Assembly: GCF_964275005.1 (NCBI RefSeq)
Contig: NC_092694.1
Location: 34,360,967-34,424,966 of the forward strand
DNA from: Diadema setosum
Taxonomy: Eukaryota > Echinodermata > Echinoidea > Diadematoida > Diadematidae
Direction: 5' to 3'
DNA: 64,000 bases
Program-made: the position numbers and the translations under genes
Part shown: positions 11,932 through 24,327 of the stretch, one piece after another
Layout: every line of letters begins with the position of its first letter
How positions within the stretch are numbered: position 1 is the first letter of the stretch
Notes under the pieces: model-generated
What the model was told of the DNA's origin: nothing
The model's database searches: none
The model's input: only the letters and a program-made list of their open reading frames with translations

Positions 11932-13893
11932 TGTAAAGGACTACCAGTATTACAAGGTCATATCATATCAAAATGAAGCTCTTATAATGGTTTAAATGAT
12001 CTCATCAGCACTGAGATGTTCTTACTTATACACCTCTGACCTGGAAAAAGAGAAAAAAGAAAATAACATGTACAATTTGTATCATATAATTTGAGAAAAG
12101 AGGCCATAAAGTTCAGTGTCTAGTAGAAAACATACTGTGTATGTGTAGAGACTCACTCATAATCTACTGTGCACACATATGAAAAAGAGATCTAAAACTC
12201 CACAGCAGCTATGAGGAGGGAGTATCAAATTATTGAGGGAGTAGAGATACATACCCATTTAAAACATTTTATTCATGTTATCAAGAACATTCAGGGATGG
12301 TGATTAAAAAAAAAAAAAAAAAAAAAAATCAGAAGTCAAAACTGAGTTCAGGTTATTTTCATACATGAAAAGAGCAAAATGTGTACAGACTTGAGATATC
12401 ATGCCCGACATTACATCCATGCTTCTACTGCCACTGTGGAAGTGTTTGCTAGTTTTTGATGGGTATTTTTGCAGTAGAGCTCTGCAAGTACAATGTACAC
12501 TTTGCACACGTCACGGATAGAAAATGGAAAAAAAAAAAAAAACAGCAACTGCAGGAAAACAGTTTTAAAGGATTACCAACCTACAATGTGATGAAAAAAA
12601 AAAAAAAATCTATACTGCTCTCACATACAAAAGTGTACTTCAGTGCTTTCAAAATTCAAATCAGAACCCGAAGTTTGAAATTAAATTGGTAACCAACATA
12701 TGCTGGAAAAAAAAATATTACAGGTAGATTTTTCTCTTGTTTTTATTTCAGGCTTAATGGGGAAGTGCAATGACTCAACTCAAGTGTGTTACCTGATGCA
12801 AGGTCACATGTTCCCTCGTGCCTTTCACCGTATCAAGCTTTAGTGTCAGCACAAGGACGTTAAGGATTTAAACAGTAATCAATATGAGTGTGTAATTCTG
12901 CATTAGGAGAGAAAAACACACCTGATGGTAGTGGCAGGCCTGCTATCAATTTTTTTATATGAAGTTGAGACTGTGTTCACATCATCTGTAGATGACAAAA
13001 AAACTGCCCATAATGGAATTTCCCGTCTGCCAAGCAATACAGGTATCAAATTATTAAATAGAAGTTGGGGAGGTAATAATCATTACTTGTCTAGGGCCTC
13101 TAGTTTGTAGAAGGGTCAATATGAAAAGTACCTTGGGGGTGATGATTTCCACCACCATCCTCATAAGCAGTCATTATTTGGCGAATCGGGGGGGGGGGGG
13201 GGGGGGGCCACACTTTATTTTTGGTGGCTCAATCAGGCAGCTAAGATTCATAATGGATTGCTACTTTTGCTTTTACTTCTGGCCATTACCGGTACATATC
13301 TTTTTTTGGCGACCAACACTTCAAATTTAAAGATCGTCTGTTGAGAATAAGAAGGGCTTTAAGTTGTCTCAACACTATGGGATTAGTGGCAACTTAACGC
13401 CCTTATCATTCTCAATCAATGAGTTTTTAGTGGCCTTTTAAACACGCCATCAGACAGAAAAGTTTAGTTTGAGCCCTTGTAATGAGTGAGACAGCGTTTG
13501 GTTTTACATTCAACAGTTACCAATGTTACATGTATGGATAAATAAGAAGAAATTTAAAGAAAAAAGAGGAATATGATATCGGTTACAGAAAGGGCAGAAT
13601 TTCTTTCCCTTTTTTCAATTAAGATAAATTATGCACGGTCAGTGAAATTTCACCAAAGAGGTAGTATTCACATGTCACACAAAAACATGTTGCAGATACC
13701 AGTGCAGCAGATCTTGGGAGTAAACATGCAGACAGAGACACAACATTTGCTCTGAGGACTTGGGGTGGTGTTAGGGCTGTGATAGGGTTTTAGGTTTACA
13801 GCTGTAGTTTGATGTGAGGATTAGGGTTAGGGTTATGTTTGTGGGTAGGTTTGACATGTATGTATGTACATGTATAATGTGGCTTAGTGTGTC
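11932..13893. other. no gene seen
   Basis: AT-rich sequence with poly-A runs (12306-12328, 12528-12541, 12595-12608) and a poly-G run at about 13189-13207. Two TTAGGG units near 13822-13833 are too few for a telomeric tract. Confidence 0.55.
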
Positions 13894-14108
13894 TACTGTA
13901 CGAGCTGAAATTTTCTCGGTGGTTTTATTTTCGTGAATTTCGCAAATCACCTTTAAACCGCGAAAATAACAACACATGAAAATAACAACGCGTGAATAAC
14001 TAAGTTCAGTTAGACCCTAGCAACCGCGAAATTAACAAGACGCGAAAATGTCCTCCAAGTAGCAATTCGCGAAAATATCTGTACGCAAAAATGTCAGCTC
14101 GTACAGTA
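13894..14108. mobile_element. TACTGTA-ended MITE
   Basis: The 15-bp ends are perfectly inverted (TACTGTACGAGCTGA and TCAGCTCGTACAGTA) within a 215-base unit. The interior repeats CGCGAAAAT and GCGAAATT words in both orientations, so the whole can fold. It belongs to the family described at 1105-1356. Confidence 0.75.
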
Positions 14109-14219
14109 TATTTCATGGGAGCCATTTGTCGCAGAGGCAAATGGCTGCATGGAACCTGTTCAGACACCTGGCTGTGCAAAGGGATTACAGGAGATTCCAT
14201 TCAATGACATGAACAGTGA

Positions 14220-14545
14220 GAGAAACTCACGGGGAGATGGGGAGAGCAGACACAGGCTTGAGTAGACTGATTTCAAACAAAGTGGGGTGGGTTAAAGGCG
14301 AGATGGGAAAGGAGACCGGGGGGGGGGGGGGGGGGGGGGGGGGGATGGGGGATGAGGAGGGGCTTTGAGATAAAGAGTATGGAGATAAAGTGGGAGGGGA
14401 GGAGGGAGGGGAGAGGGGAAGGTGGAGAGGGGGGCAAGACAAGACCAACTGCACAGAAAAGGGAGAGGGAGAGAGAAAGGGCAGGGGAGAGAGAGAAAAA
14501 GAAAAAGGAGAGGAGATGATGAGAGGGAGAAAGGGGGCTGAAGAA
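14220..14545. repeat. GA-rich tract with a 26-base G run
   Basis: A long polypurine tract (GGGAGAGG, GAGAAAGG) with an uninterrupted run of about 26 G at 14319-14344. The antisense 183-codon Pro/Ser/Leu frame is a by-product. The purine strand has strong triplex and G-quadruplex potential. Confidence 0.85.
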
Positions 14546-14698
14546 ACAGTGGGCAAGGGATAAGGAGTGACAAGGTTACCCATTGGGAGTTTCTGTGGGG
14601 TCAATGCCTGCATACGATAACTCCTTTTAAACCAGGCAGACTCTAGAAGCAGGCCAAGATGGCTTTGCATGCATATTGTGTGTATGCATGCATAAATG

Positions 14699-14723
14699 AG
14701 TGTGTGTGTGTGTGTGTGTGTGT
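14699..14723. repeat. (GT)n microsatellite
   Basis: An uninterrupted GT tract of about 12 units, followed by a poly-G run at about 14973-14986. Confidence 0.85.
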
Positions 14724-15089
14724 AAGCTAAAATACAGCTTCTACATTTGTGCACTTGCGTGTATGTACATGTATGCATATGGTGGGTGTGAGCATGTGCT
14801 ATTAAACTGTGGGGCTCGGTTCAAGAGTTTGGGGATGCGCAGGTCTGTGCCTGTATGCAATCACATTCATGAGTCATGCCTCATGACTAATGCAGTACGG
14901 AACTGGAATGTTCACCGTCATCATGCAAGTGTCTGCTCGAAATCACAAAAAGGGAACAAAACACAAAAAGAGCGGGGGGGGGGGGGTGGGGAGGGAAAGA
15001 AGCTTAATTTTCATGCGTGGTTAGCGATTATATCTTGAGACTGTGCGTCTCATGCTGCTGCATATATGTCTACCATAAACTGTATCACC

Positions 15090-15800
15090 TTTCAGTGCCC
15101 ATTATGAATTTTGCTTTGGGTTACTCCCTGAAAGACCGCATTTAATTCATTCTGTACACAATTCATATCAACATTCTTGAGTTAAATAAATTTCATATTC
15201 TAGTCAGTACAATTTACATTCTGGATACCTGTACTGCATCATCCGATACATGTACGTCAAATGTGTGTAGCAGTAACTACACTACATAAAGCTACATTGT
15301 GTATGTATGTCACTGACTTTTCCTTAAATTTCTGTAATTGTAAATTTATCAGAACATGTCGTGTACTGCTTGATTAATTTCAAAGAGAGATGTATTTTTT
15401 TTTTCAAACATACCAAGCAATGAATGGGTGAGTTTAAGAATTCTGAACTGAAATGGCAAAGATTAATCAGGATAATCCATAGCTACGTGTATGCAGAGAA
15501 CGTTTCATAGCAGCAACAAGCATTTGACTGTAGTACAATACATGTAAAAACTGGCATCGTCCTCCAAACTATGCAGTAAATGCTACATACATTTTCAAAA
15601 CTCATCTAGGTTTCAATTTTCTTTCTTGTATAGAAGTACACGCGTAGACCGTCTACAACTTTTATTTGCTCTTTGACCCTTTACATGCGTTTTGAGTACC
15701 AGAACAGATTTATTTTACTCAAGAATGTTGAATGAACTGTGTACAGAATAAATCTTTCAGGGACTGAGCCAATGAAAGATATAGTATTTACGCACTGAAG
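15090..15800. mobile_element. ~710-bp element with ~100-bp inverted arms
   Basis: The left arm (about 15090-15200) and right arm (about 15695-15800) are imperfect reverse complements. They share CTCCCTGAAAGA / TCTTTCAGGGACTGAG, ATTCTGTACACA / TGTGTACAGAAT and CAACATTCTTGAGT / ACTCAAGAATGTTG. The outer ends are TTCAGTGC / GCACTGAA. It is non-coding. Confidence 0.6.
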
Positions 15801-17712
15801 TGTGATACAGTCTATGGTCGTAGCAGCGCATGATGTTTCGGCTCTTGCGCATGAGTTTTAGAAAGCAATAATAGATAGGGATAACATTGTGTGCTTTAAT
15901 CACACGAATTTAAACAGCATGATAAGTAGCCCAACTTAGCAGGTTGGCTCCAGTATCACACTACAGTAGGCAGTCAACTACCCTGACAGTATGTACACAT
16001 TTTATGCAAACTACATCCCGAGAACACCCCCAATGTGACATGTGATTAATATGTAATAAGTCGGTTATTAACACTCCAAATAAGCAGCTATACATGTATA
16101 TTTGCATGTTTTCATCAATCCTTAGGGGACAACGCCCTCTGGAAGTTTGCTATTAAGGCAAACCCTAAGAGACATAGCAATTTTATAGGGGGGTTACTAC
16201 TGCACATTACAATTCTGCAGCTGGCGAAAGTGAGCTCAGATTTTAGTTGTGATTCTCTAGGGTTGTGAATACCATTTTTATGCCAGTGCAAGCACGATGG
16301 TGTTATTTTGCTTCGTTTGACATTTAAGATATTGAAATACAAAGTGTATGTGTGGATCTTTTCACATAATATTCAGGCTAGGAAAGTGAACAGACAAGTC
16401 AGCTTCCAAAGAAGCCAGGCAACCCCCCCCCCCCCCACATGGGTGTAAAAGTATTTTTGTTCAAGTTTATTGTGAAGTTTTGTAGTGATTATCATATAGG
16501 TACATGTTTCCTCCATACAACAGAGAAGATACTAAAATTACAAATTTGTAGATTTTTCAAATATCATTTCTTTATTCATATGGAATATACAGCTGTATAC
16601 AGTGTGTACCATTGATACTTTACAATGACAATCATGGATGGCATTTCCTGTGACATCCATGCAACTGCTTGCTGAGAATATGGTGACAAATTCTGCTATT
16701 TGAAGTGATGTCATTGTTTTGTTTGAAAGACACTTGTTAAAAGAACTTTATTCCCATGTTTTACTCAGCTTCACCCAGCACAATGAAACCATGTAATCAA
16801 TCCACGAGGGGAAGAATTACCACGAATGATGCACTATACATGTATGTGAGACAAATTACACAGAAAATCATACAGGGGAGTGCTCGCAGAAGGAAAGATA
16901 CACCCTGTTCACATTTTACAAACTATACATCATTTCCGTGCAGCGCTAGCTCTTTGCACCATTAACCGTGAGATGATGCCATGGGACGAGGCCCACAGGG
17001 TTCCTTCATGCATAATTCTTCTGCTGTATGGTTGCCCAGCTGCCTGCAGATATTTTAGCTCTGTCTTATGTGCTGTTTGTATGCATCTTTTAACAGAATA
17101 CTTTCTGAAATGGGAAATATTTGCAGAGGAAATTGATAGGCTCTAGTCTTTCCAAGCAATACTTCCATGCATTTGGTGCTCAAAAAATTACTCCTTCGAC
17201 ACTAAGTGAATTGCCCTAGGGATGCATATTGTGAGAGTAGCTTCATAAAGATGGAAATCACTTCAGAAAGGTGGAAATATGTATCTATAAATTTGATGAT
17301 CCCCTTTATATCTTTACTCCTTCTGAAAATGGCACATTGGGCCCCTCTTCCACGATAAGGGAGCTTCAGTACTTGTCCTTGGTTTTTGGTGAGCTTTTTT
17401 TCTGTTTGTTATTTTTTGCCAGCTTATTGATCATGTGTGTTTATCATTTAATCCTCTTTTTTTTGGGGGGGGGGGGGGACATGGACTGGTTTACTAAATT
17501 AAGAGGATCTACACGTTTATCAAAATACCTGGAACATGTAGTAATAAATGCACAACCATAGAAACATAAAGTGAGAGCTGTCTGATACAGCACCAACAAA
17601 CTGTCATACAAACTGGATTCTAAACTATAGAATTATGTTGAATACGGAAAGAAATTTGTTAAAACGTGTAACTCATCAAAGGAAGGTGCAGACATAACAA
17701 GAAAAAAAAATC
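15801..17712. other. no gene seen
   Basis: AT-rich sequence. A C-run is at about 16422-16436 and a G-run at about 17465-17479. Open frames are short and lack domain-like composition. Confidence 0.55.
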
Positions 17713-18126
17713 TTAATGGGATAGTTTTGGTTGAGATGAGGATTCAGGTTTTAACTAGAGAAACTACTCACATTAAATATTGAAGAGCAAACAATTCTTT
17801 ATAAAGAGGAATTAATTGATTAAAATCAGGTTTAAAATGGTCAAGATAACCAAAAAACAAAGAGGTCCAAACAAAAGGTGGGGCCAACTTTTATTAGGAT
17901 AACATTATACTTTGGGGTTTTTTGTTTTGTTTTGTTTTGTTTTTGGATATCTCGGCCATTTCAAACCCAATCTTTATCAATATTAATGAACTTTCTCTGA
18001 ATTCCTCTAGGAATAGTATGCTCTTCAATATTTCATATTTAAGAATTGGTTTCTACACTGTACATACCTCACAAAAATGTTTAAACCCAAATCCCCATCT
18101 CAACTAAAACTATACCACCCCTTTAA
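17713..18126. mobile_element. 414-bp MITE with TTAA ends
   Basis: The ends are imperfect inverted repeats: TTAATGGGATAGTTTTGG with GAGATGAGGATT on the left, and AATCCCCATCTC with ACTATACCACCCCTTTAA on the right. Its right-hand TTAA is also the left-hand TTAA of the next element. It is non-coding. Confidence 0.6.
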
Positions 18127-18217
18127 CCAGATGAGGATAGACTGATTTGGCTATAACACACTTTTCCAATCTAGACATCTGCCTGAGTATACTCAGGGCT
18201 CATCTTCAATGGGTTAA
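18123..18217. mobile_element. 90-bp palindromic MITE, copy A (diverged)
   Basis: It begins TTAACCAGATGAGGA and ends ATCTTCAATGGGTTAA. It keeps the central palindrome CTGAGTATACTCAG of the family best seen at 39734-39823, and shares its left TTAA with the element to the left. Confidence 0.65.
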
Positions 18218-18314
18218 TGCTGCAAATAACTGAACCAAACTGTTGGCATGCATTTACTCAGTGTCAAACCTACATTGTATACATTGTATCTAGGTGAAAA
18301 CATCATCTTAGAAA

Positions 18315-18407
18315 TTAACCTGTTGAGGGCGGTTTGATTTTGATCCAACACGCATTTCCCATAGAAGCTTGCCCAAGTATACTTGGGACTCGTCCTCAAT
18401 GGGTTAA
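18315..18407. mobile_element. 90-bp palindromic MITE, copy B
   Basis: It begins TTAACCTGTTGAGGGCGG and ends GTCCTCAATGGGTTAA. The internal CACGCATTTCCCATAGA and CCAAGTATACTTGG words match the family. Confidence 0.75.
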
Positions 18408-21089
18408 CAAGTGTTTGAAATTAGTGACTGACAATGTACACTGTACGTGTATGTCTGGACCCAAAACCACCATGATATCATCATTCAGTGAGAACTGAGA
18501 AATGTCTCCCCAGATCAATATTACATGTCACAGCAAGGACTGATTGTCCAATTACTTCACTTGCTAGGTATAAACCACAACTTTACACAAAACACTGAAA
18601 AGATGCTTCAACAAAAAATTTTGTTTGAGACATCGGACCACATTCACTTGGCAAGGCCAAAATGAAAAGCATCAATGCAACGGTTTGACAGATTTGCATC
18701 AAAAACAGGCCTTGAGCTTTGAAGATGCAATCCCTTCTGCATCTCATTCTGGCAGTTGAACTGGGAAACTGGTAACTTTTCTCCAATCTATTTAAAGGAC
18801 AATTTTGTAGAAACTATTTTGGTAGCTGTATAACAGTCTGCATGGCTGACTGCAGTCATTGCATTCTATCCCAGAACTCTGAAAATCCAGTAACACTGCA
18901 CACTATGTACTTTCTGGACTTATCAAGACTGTGCCTTGCAATTGTCTGTCAAAATACAAGCAAATAGTGGCTTCAGCATGTAATACAGCATCACACCCAA
19001 TTCATACCACTCACAAGCTTGTGGTTCACAATCACTGGCTTCACACATTTGACATTACATTTTTTTTTTTTTCAGAATGTGTATGGTTGATTGGTCCATA
19101 CATCATGCATGAAAGATTGTCCAGCTTTTAGATTTGGAATATTCCAGAATGTTAGCTGTAGTTTACCACAATTAGACTACAAAATGCAACTTAGACTCAC
19201 TTCCCATGTTCTCTGATCAAAACGAGCACTGCGTACCCAGTCACTGCCATTTCATGCGTGAGACTATTTCCCCTGGCACACATGCTCATTGTAACACAAA
19301 TATTGCACTACCACCTTGTCAAGATGTAGTCTAGAGGTAAGTTTCATACATGTATGTATACACATAATGTGTATGCATGAAAGTGTCTTTACTGAATAGC
19401 ACTGATCATGGTGAATTGTGGGGTAATACTAAAATATGAAATAGATTATGAAATAGAATATTAAAACTTGTCATCCCCTGCTAGAATATGAAATAGAATA
19501 TGAAATAAGAAAAGAAAATAGGACCCTAGCTTAGTAACAATTTTGACCTGAATCACAAATTTCCTACCAGTTTCTTTTGTAGCTTTTTTTCAAAGGTCAT
19601 CGAGCTTAGACTATCTAGCATATCTTTTTAATTACACACTCTAATTTATTATCTATGTGCATATTGGCAGCTTTTGCGCTTGCCGCTTTAATCCCACACA
19701 GTCGTAGAAATGCAGTTAAGCTACCAAGCAATCTTAGTGTCCTTGCGCAAGATCTAGTCCCTTTTCATTTGATTTTTACTGTAGAATCTACTGCATAGGT
19801 TAGGATTGGGAGGTGATGATACTTGCCTAGGCTCGAGTCGTCTACATATCTAGACACTCGCAAAAAAAAAAAAAAAAGGAAAAAAGGAAGCTTAAACTAG
19901 CCCGAGTTCAGAATCATCCACAGATATCCATAGAGGAGACCTTATCAAAGATCTCAATGCTTACAACAGACTAGTGTAGTTGGGTATCCAACACCCTAAT
20001 GTCGTCTATCAACAGAAATGTAAAACATCTCACAATTTGCCTAAAATTTTACTCACATGTGGAGAAAATACTCCAAATTCACTAGCCCGAATTAAAAATG
20101 CAATTTGCAGTAGGTCTTCACGCTCCAAGATAACTGCTTCCAATGCAGTTACCAGTATTTTGATGCACTCGGTTGCGCCGTAATTTTGAAACCAACCCCC
20201 TGGCCCTATCTATACCCTCTAGCTCTAGAAGAGAGCTCTATTGCCATTTGATACGTGTGAAATGCACATAAAACCCTGTGTGCATTTATAATCTACGGCA
20301 TCATTGTTTTGCTGTTGATCTTGTTTATGGTATGGTATCAGGTTTTTCAGTTATACTATAGTTTCTATTTGGACATCTTCAAATCCCCAGTGAAGAAAGA
20401 AAAAAAAAAAAAACACTGGCCACTGTGAGTAGTCTCATGAGTGAAAGTTTGTTAGACTTTACATTTCCAATATAACAATAATTCAATATTATCAGATATC
20501 ACAGTGTATGACTAGATTCTATGGCTGTATGAAACAAAACCACTGTCTCTTGCTTGACGTTTTGTCTGTTCTATCATAGCTAGCAATGGCCTAACGTTAG
20601 TAGGCCTAACGTTACACAAGTAATTCAAGCATTTTCTCGAACTTGTTCAGGCTTGCTAGACTTTGAAGTGTGGTTCCAGATGGATACGAAGAAGTAAATT
20701 ATTACTGTCACAGGGCATGAGCGAAGTAACTGTTACAGAATAGGACGGTCAAACCATAGGATCGAAGTATAGGAGCGTGGTGTGTTTATGGCGGAACGCC
20801 TTTCCCCTATAAAATCGTTGATTCAAGACATAGGACTTATTATAACATGTTGTTAGAGGCTTCGCAGCCCCTGAATGTCAGACCACAGGCACAGCACAGC
20901 ACAGGCACCACCAGTTACTCAACAAATCACTCTTTCCCATACACAAAGACCGTCAACTTACACAGCACAAACTTTAAAGATTTATCGGTCAAAGTAGGAT
21001 CATAACGGGTAAACCAAAATTCGCAAGAAACAGATCAAAATCAATAAAGAATTCTACGAGAACCTGAAGAAACCTTATTGTCAACTTAC
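18408..21089. other. no coding exon seen
   Basis: AT-rich sequence. Minor repeats are a TATGAAATAGAA direct repeat at about 19435-19510, a poly-A run at 19861-19877, and a doubled GGCCTAACGTTA word at about 20589-20615. CpG content rises after about 20550. Confidence 0.5.
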
Positions 21090-21148
21090 CTGACACGAAC
21101 TAAATTGTAAAAGAGGCCTAGGGAACATTTAAAAAGCTAAGAAGCGCA
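21090..21148 (-). other. candidate non-coding first exon, minus strand
   Basis: On the minus strand a TATA-like box at 21177-21171 is followed ~25-30 bases later by the expected start region. A perfect donor comes next (GTGTCAG|GTAAGTTG) with the exon edge at 21090. The ~60-base exon has no ATG. If used, the next acceptor downstream could be 4914, giving a ~16-kb first intron. The start position is only inferred from the TATA spacing. Confidence 0.3.
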
Positions 21149-21170
21149 TTCTATTTTGCGCGCGCGTGAA

Positions 21171-21177
21171 ATATATA
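21171..21177 (-). promoter_or_regulatory. TATA box candidate
   Basis: TATATAT on the minus strand, in a CpG-rich block of CGCGCGCG words (21158-21167 and 21198-21206). It is correctly spaced from the splice-donor-bearing segment at 21090-21148. Confidence 0.3.
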
Positions 21178-21206
21178 GGGGATGTAAAGTGTGTGTTCGC
21201 GCGCGA

Positions 21207-22377
21207 TCTAATCTTTTTGTTTTCTCATTCCGTAGTGTACGTGTTGAGGTTGTGTGTGCATGTGATTACTGTATCATTAATGTGTGAATACGTTTGCCCG
21301 TGGCCGTTTGTGTTATCTGTACACGTGTTTCAGTTGTTGGCGTGCATTTTCACCATCCCAGGCACGAATCGGATACATCCAACATCATCCATCACAGTAT
21401 GTGCTGGAGCGTGGCCGTGGAGCTGCGGCAGTGCTTACTGCGTGGAGTCACGGGATTAGATGCCACGCCCATTTATAAACGTACTACAGTGTAGTACTCA
21501 ATACCGCACGCAGGGTTCCCGCTGCAACATCGCGCAAGTCGATTGCTGTGTAATATCAAAGAAAAGAAAAAGAAAGCAAAGTGAAACAGTAATTAATTTG
21601 ACACGATGAAACGTTTTGGAAAAAAACGCTTAATGGATAGGCCCACACCTTATCAATACACCTAAAAATCGATTGTTGTAATTAATCTCAAAGCATTGTT
21701 AGATTAATGTGTCACTTATTCCCTCTTTGGCATATAGTAGCTAGGCCTACGTATAGTCTTACAATATTTTGGTAACTTTTTAATACTTCACTTTTGATAT
21801 AATACCGTAACAATCAAATAACCGAGTGAAAGGTAAGAAGATTTACCAATTCCATCGCGAGATCTGACAAATGTATTTTGCCTAATTTTAGAGTAACAAC
21901 AATATCCTTAAAGATTGTAAGAACTAGATTGAATTGATACACAACCTCAAGCAGGAGATTTTCAAGCAAAGTGGGTATACCCTCCCCCCCCCCATTCTTT
22001 CCTCACCGTTGGCCGTGTCTGTTTTACAAAGAAAAAATAATAATCTCGCATCCACACTCAAAGTCCTGTAGGCATATACATTGTAGTATAAAATATTTTC
22101 TTCTATATAAGTGCATTTTAACGCGTTATATCTTAAACGTGTCGAGATGAAATGATTGTTTGTGAGAATCCTGCAACAATCTGTCATGAGATTGAATAAT
22201 ATGCAGTAGTGAATCCTTTGACTATTCTGATATTCACACAAACGATAGGTCCTACCCAATACGGCTAGGTTATCAGTACTATAATCTTTTTTTTTTTTTT
22301 TGATGGTTAAAGTTAGGGTAAAATGAAACTCAGCAGACTAATTCGTATTGAATGCGCTCCTTGTGTGAATTTTCGGA
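21207..22377. other. no gene seen
   Basis: The first part (to about 21540) is CpG-rich and fits upstream promoter DNA. The rest is AT-rich with no exon support. Confidence 0.45.
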
Positions 22378-22715
22378 GCCACTTTTGAGTGGGCGGGGGA
22401 CAGTTTATATTTCTGGTGCCACTTCCGGGTCTTATCAGCTAACAAGCAAAAAAAAAAGCAAAAAACAAAAACAAAAACAAAAATTAAAAAGGGCCTTCAG
22501 CGCTTGATTCCACTTCCGGGTTTCTTCTGTGACAAGCAAAAACAAACTGGCCTTACCCTAGCTCCTACTTCAAGATTTCATCGGCTGAAAAAAAAAAAAA
22601 CAAACCAAAAAAAAAAACCAAAAAAAAAAAAAATCCCTCTGCATGGTACAACTTTCATTCGGCAACACATTCAAGTTTCTTCTGTGCCACTTCCGGGTTT
22701 AAAAAAAGAAAAAGA
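22378..22715. repeat. degenerate tandem array with CCACTTCCGGGT words
   Basis: The motif CCACTTCCGGGT occurs near 22421, 22510 and 22687, with a degraded form near 22565. Each is followed by a CAAGC- or GGCTG-like word and an A-rich stretch. A related array lies at 26800-27010. The spacing (~55-120 bases) varies because the A-rich spacers differ in length. Confidence 0.55.
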
Positions 22716-22737
22716 AAAATGAGTTTAAGAATAAGGA

Positions 22738-22815
22738 GAGGTCGCAATGGAGAGAGAGTGGGGGAGAAGGAGAGAGAGAGGGAGGGAGGCAGGGAGAGGA
22801 AAAGAGAGTGAGTTA
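22738..22815. repeat. GA-rich microsatellite
   Basis: GAGAGA/GGGAGG polypurine tract. The antisense Ser/Leu/Phe frame is its shadow. From 22816 to 23511 there is AT-rich sequence with no gene seen. Confidence 0.75.
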
Positions 22816-23511
22816 AGAGGAAAGGGAAGAAGAAAACAGAAGAATGACACAAATATTGTATAATTAACATAGAAATGTATGTTTTAGAATCAAATATCGC
22901 AGGTTTTAATTTGTCTATGTATAAAATGTATTTCCTTTCGTCAATTTGTTCGTGCCTATGCAACTGTATTGTTTAGTGTGTCTTTCATTGTGTGAGATGC
23001 ATTTATATACTGATTATTCTGTATTTTCTTTTGTCTTTGCTTTGTGTCTTCTGTTTAATCCAGGAAGCAACCTAGGCCTTTCATGTCAAATTGTTTATTT
23101 GCATGATATAAAATGTTGAAAAATAACTTTATGAGGTCACTGGTTTTTATTCCGATTCCCTCCCGATTATTTTACCATGTAGGTGCATACTGAGGATAAT
23201 AATAATAAACTTTGCATTAAACGTGCTCCGATACTTGTCAATAGGTGGCGCTTCAATGCTCTTATATATCATCCCCAGGTTTTGCACTGTGATTGATATA
23301 CTGATAGGAGAAATGATTATCAATGTGAGGTATACAAATTGTGTTACATGATTATATTTTTCCTGCATGTATCCTACTTTACCACCTTAAAAGGATGACA
23401 GTGTAATTATGATAGTTATTATATTGCATATTATTTGAATAAAAAATTTATCCTCTTGTGATTGGTTGAAAGAGCGATTTTAGGTATGGCTACAATGTAT
23501 GTAAGAGTACT

Positions 23512-23649
23512 GGGAGCGTTTCATGAAGCGTTTTGTCCGACAAACATGTCAAACAAATTTGCTCTCAGCCAATCAGATCCAAGGATTTCAGTAGCTTATA
23601 ACAGTTTGTCAGTTTAAATATCTGACAAAACGCTTCATGAAATGCCCCC
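23512..23649. mobile_element. 138-bp MITE with ~25-bp TIRs
   Basis: The ends are GGGAGCGTTTCATGAAGCG(TTTTGTC) and (GACAAAA)CGCTTCATGAAATGCCCCC, inverted and nearly perfect. The interior is non-coding. The TIR style fits small hAT-like non-autonomous elements; the family assignment is inference. Confidence 0.7.
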
Positions 23650-23689
23650 TGGACTCGACTGGACTGTGTTGCCAAGTTTGACACTCACT

Positions 23690-24055
23690 CCATGAAGTAC
23701 TAACAATTGCAAAATGATGTCACAAAGCAATTGTGAAATTGTGCGCATCTTTGTACCGTGGCCGTCACTCTGTGAGATGCAAGTGAAATGTAATTTTTTT
23801 ACCAAAACAATGTGACATCACAAAGCATTTCTGACATCGCGCACCGCGTCGTACCGTCTTCTGACTCGGGAAATGTAACAATTCCTATTGTGACGCCACA
23901 AAACAAGTTTGACACTGTGCACTTCTGCGTACAGTCACTTTGAAATGCATATTTCTAACAAAACAATTGTGACGTGACATAAACTAATCCTGACACTGCG
24001 CATTACTTCGCACCGTGACATCACAAAGCAGTCGTCTGACACCGTGCGCTACGTC
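23690..24055. repeat. degenerate tandem repeat with GTGACATCACAAAGCA units
   Basis: Four to five diverged units of roughly 85-100 bases. Each has a TGTGACATCACAAAGCA-like block, then a TGACACTGTGCGC-like block, then CGTACCGT. The TGACGTCA-like core makes each unit a potential CREB/ATF-type site. Confidence 0.55.
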
Positions 24056-24180
24056 TGAGGGTCAATGTAGGGTCCCTTTACAACATACATTGCATCCATC
24101 ACACGACCTCTCGCTTCACATTTTTCCATTTTCCCTTTCTTTTTGTATAATCTTTTGATCCAAAATATATAACAAATATA

Positions 24181-24327
24181 CTTTGCCTAATTTTGAGTTT
24201 CTGCGGGTAAAACATAGGCATCGGTGACTCCAAAAGAACTATTCACTGAGGGGTGCAGTCCCTCAGTGAATTGTTCTTTTGGAGTCACCGAGGCCCATAG
24301 TTTTAACCAGAAACTCTTAAGGCAAAG
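24181..24327. repeat. 147-bp hairpin
   Basis: CTTTGCCTAA with GAGTTTCTG on the left pairs with CAGAAACTC and GGCAAAG on the right. The central part pairs over CGGTGACTCCAAAAGAAC / GTTCTTTTGGAGTCACCG and CACTGAGG / CCTCAGTG. A smaller palindrome follows at 24355-24378 (CTAATAGGT / ACCTATTAG). Confidence 0.75.

Noticed and set aside
14227-14778. 183-codon minus frame rich in Pro/Ser/Leu
   Set aside because: It reads the pyrimidine strand of the GA tract and the 26-G run.
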